Source of the DNA: Priapulus caudatus
Taxonomy: Eukaryota > Priapulida > Priapulimorpha > Priapulimorphida > Priapulidae
Assembly: GCF_000485595.1 (NCBI RefSeq)
Contig: NW_014578073.1
Span: 106,108-136,125, forward strand
DNA: 30,018 nucleotides
Reading direction: 5' to 3'
This document shows, piece after piece, positions 29,950 through 30,018 of this stretch. Position 1 is the stretch's first letter. Every line of letters begins with the position of its first letter. A program made the position numbers and the translations under genes. The notes below the pieces were generated by a model. The model had not been told where the DNA came from. It worked only from the letters and a program-made list of their open reading frames with translations, and did no database searches.

Positions 29950-30018
29950 TACATACATACATACATACATACATACATACATACATACATACATACATAC
30001 ATACATACATACATACAT
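29950..30018. repeat. (ACAT)n microsatellite at window edge
   Basis: About 17 uninterrupted ACAT units run to the end of the window, so the array length is not known. Confidence 0.98.

Overview
This is a piece of an animal genome: the genes are split by GT-AG introns, the intergenic DNA is AT-rich and crowded with transposon remnants, and a TTAGGG-type telomeric hexamer occurs internally. The mix of hAT-like MITEs, a Penelope-like element and CR1/L2-type LINE debris suggests a marine invertebrate, but I cannot name the species or phylum.

Layout. Positions 1-570 are an AT-rich minisatellite split by a MITE. A long minus-strand ORF (1014-2468) encodes an acidic protein with two cold-shock-like repeats. 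Positions 2758-3718 are transposon debris: a LINE 3' end, then a hAT-like element carrying a second MITE copy. Positions 3781-6231 (+) encode a USP-family deubiquitinase with a hydrophobic, probably membrane-anchored N-terminus. Positions 6232-10664 hold the USP 3' region, low-complexity DNA, a 32-bp minisatellite and the UBE2H 3' side. Positions 10665-16355 (-) are a complete seven-exon UBE2H gene that I could join exon by exon into a 180-residue protein with the catalytic Cys at 87. Positions 16356-24462 are a nest of mobile DNA: a palindromic 37-bp satellite, a 1.4-kb imperfect palindrome with a telomere-repeat-bearing insertion, a third copy of the MITE, an inverted copy of the hAT-like element, and a nested pair of TIR elements. 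Three internal exons of KLHDC10 (+) lie at 24463-24599, 24792-24876 and 28664-28818. The gene's first and last exons were not found, and its large intron holds a decayed Penelope-like element and two tandem arrays. The window ends in a hAT-type MITE and an (ACAT)n tract.

How the genes relate. All three recognised genes belong to the ubiquitin system: a deubiquitinase, the E2 that serves the GID/CTLH ligase, and a kelch substrate receptor for CUL2 ligases. UBE2H and KLHDC10 are divergent neighbours here, and as I recall they are also divergent near neighbours on human chromosome 7q32, so this looks like an ancient linkage. I found no defence system, CRISPR array or RNA gene. The most unusual structures are the large palindrome with its telomere-like insertion, and a MITE family with unusually clear 6-bp target duplications.
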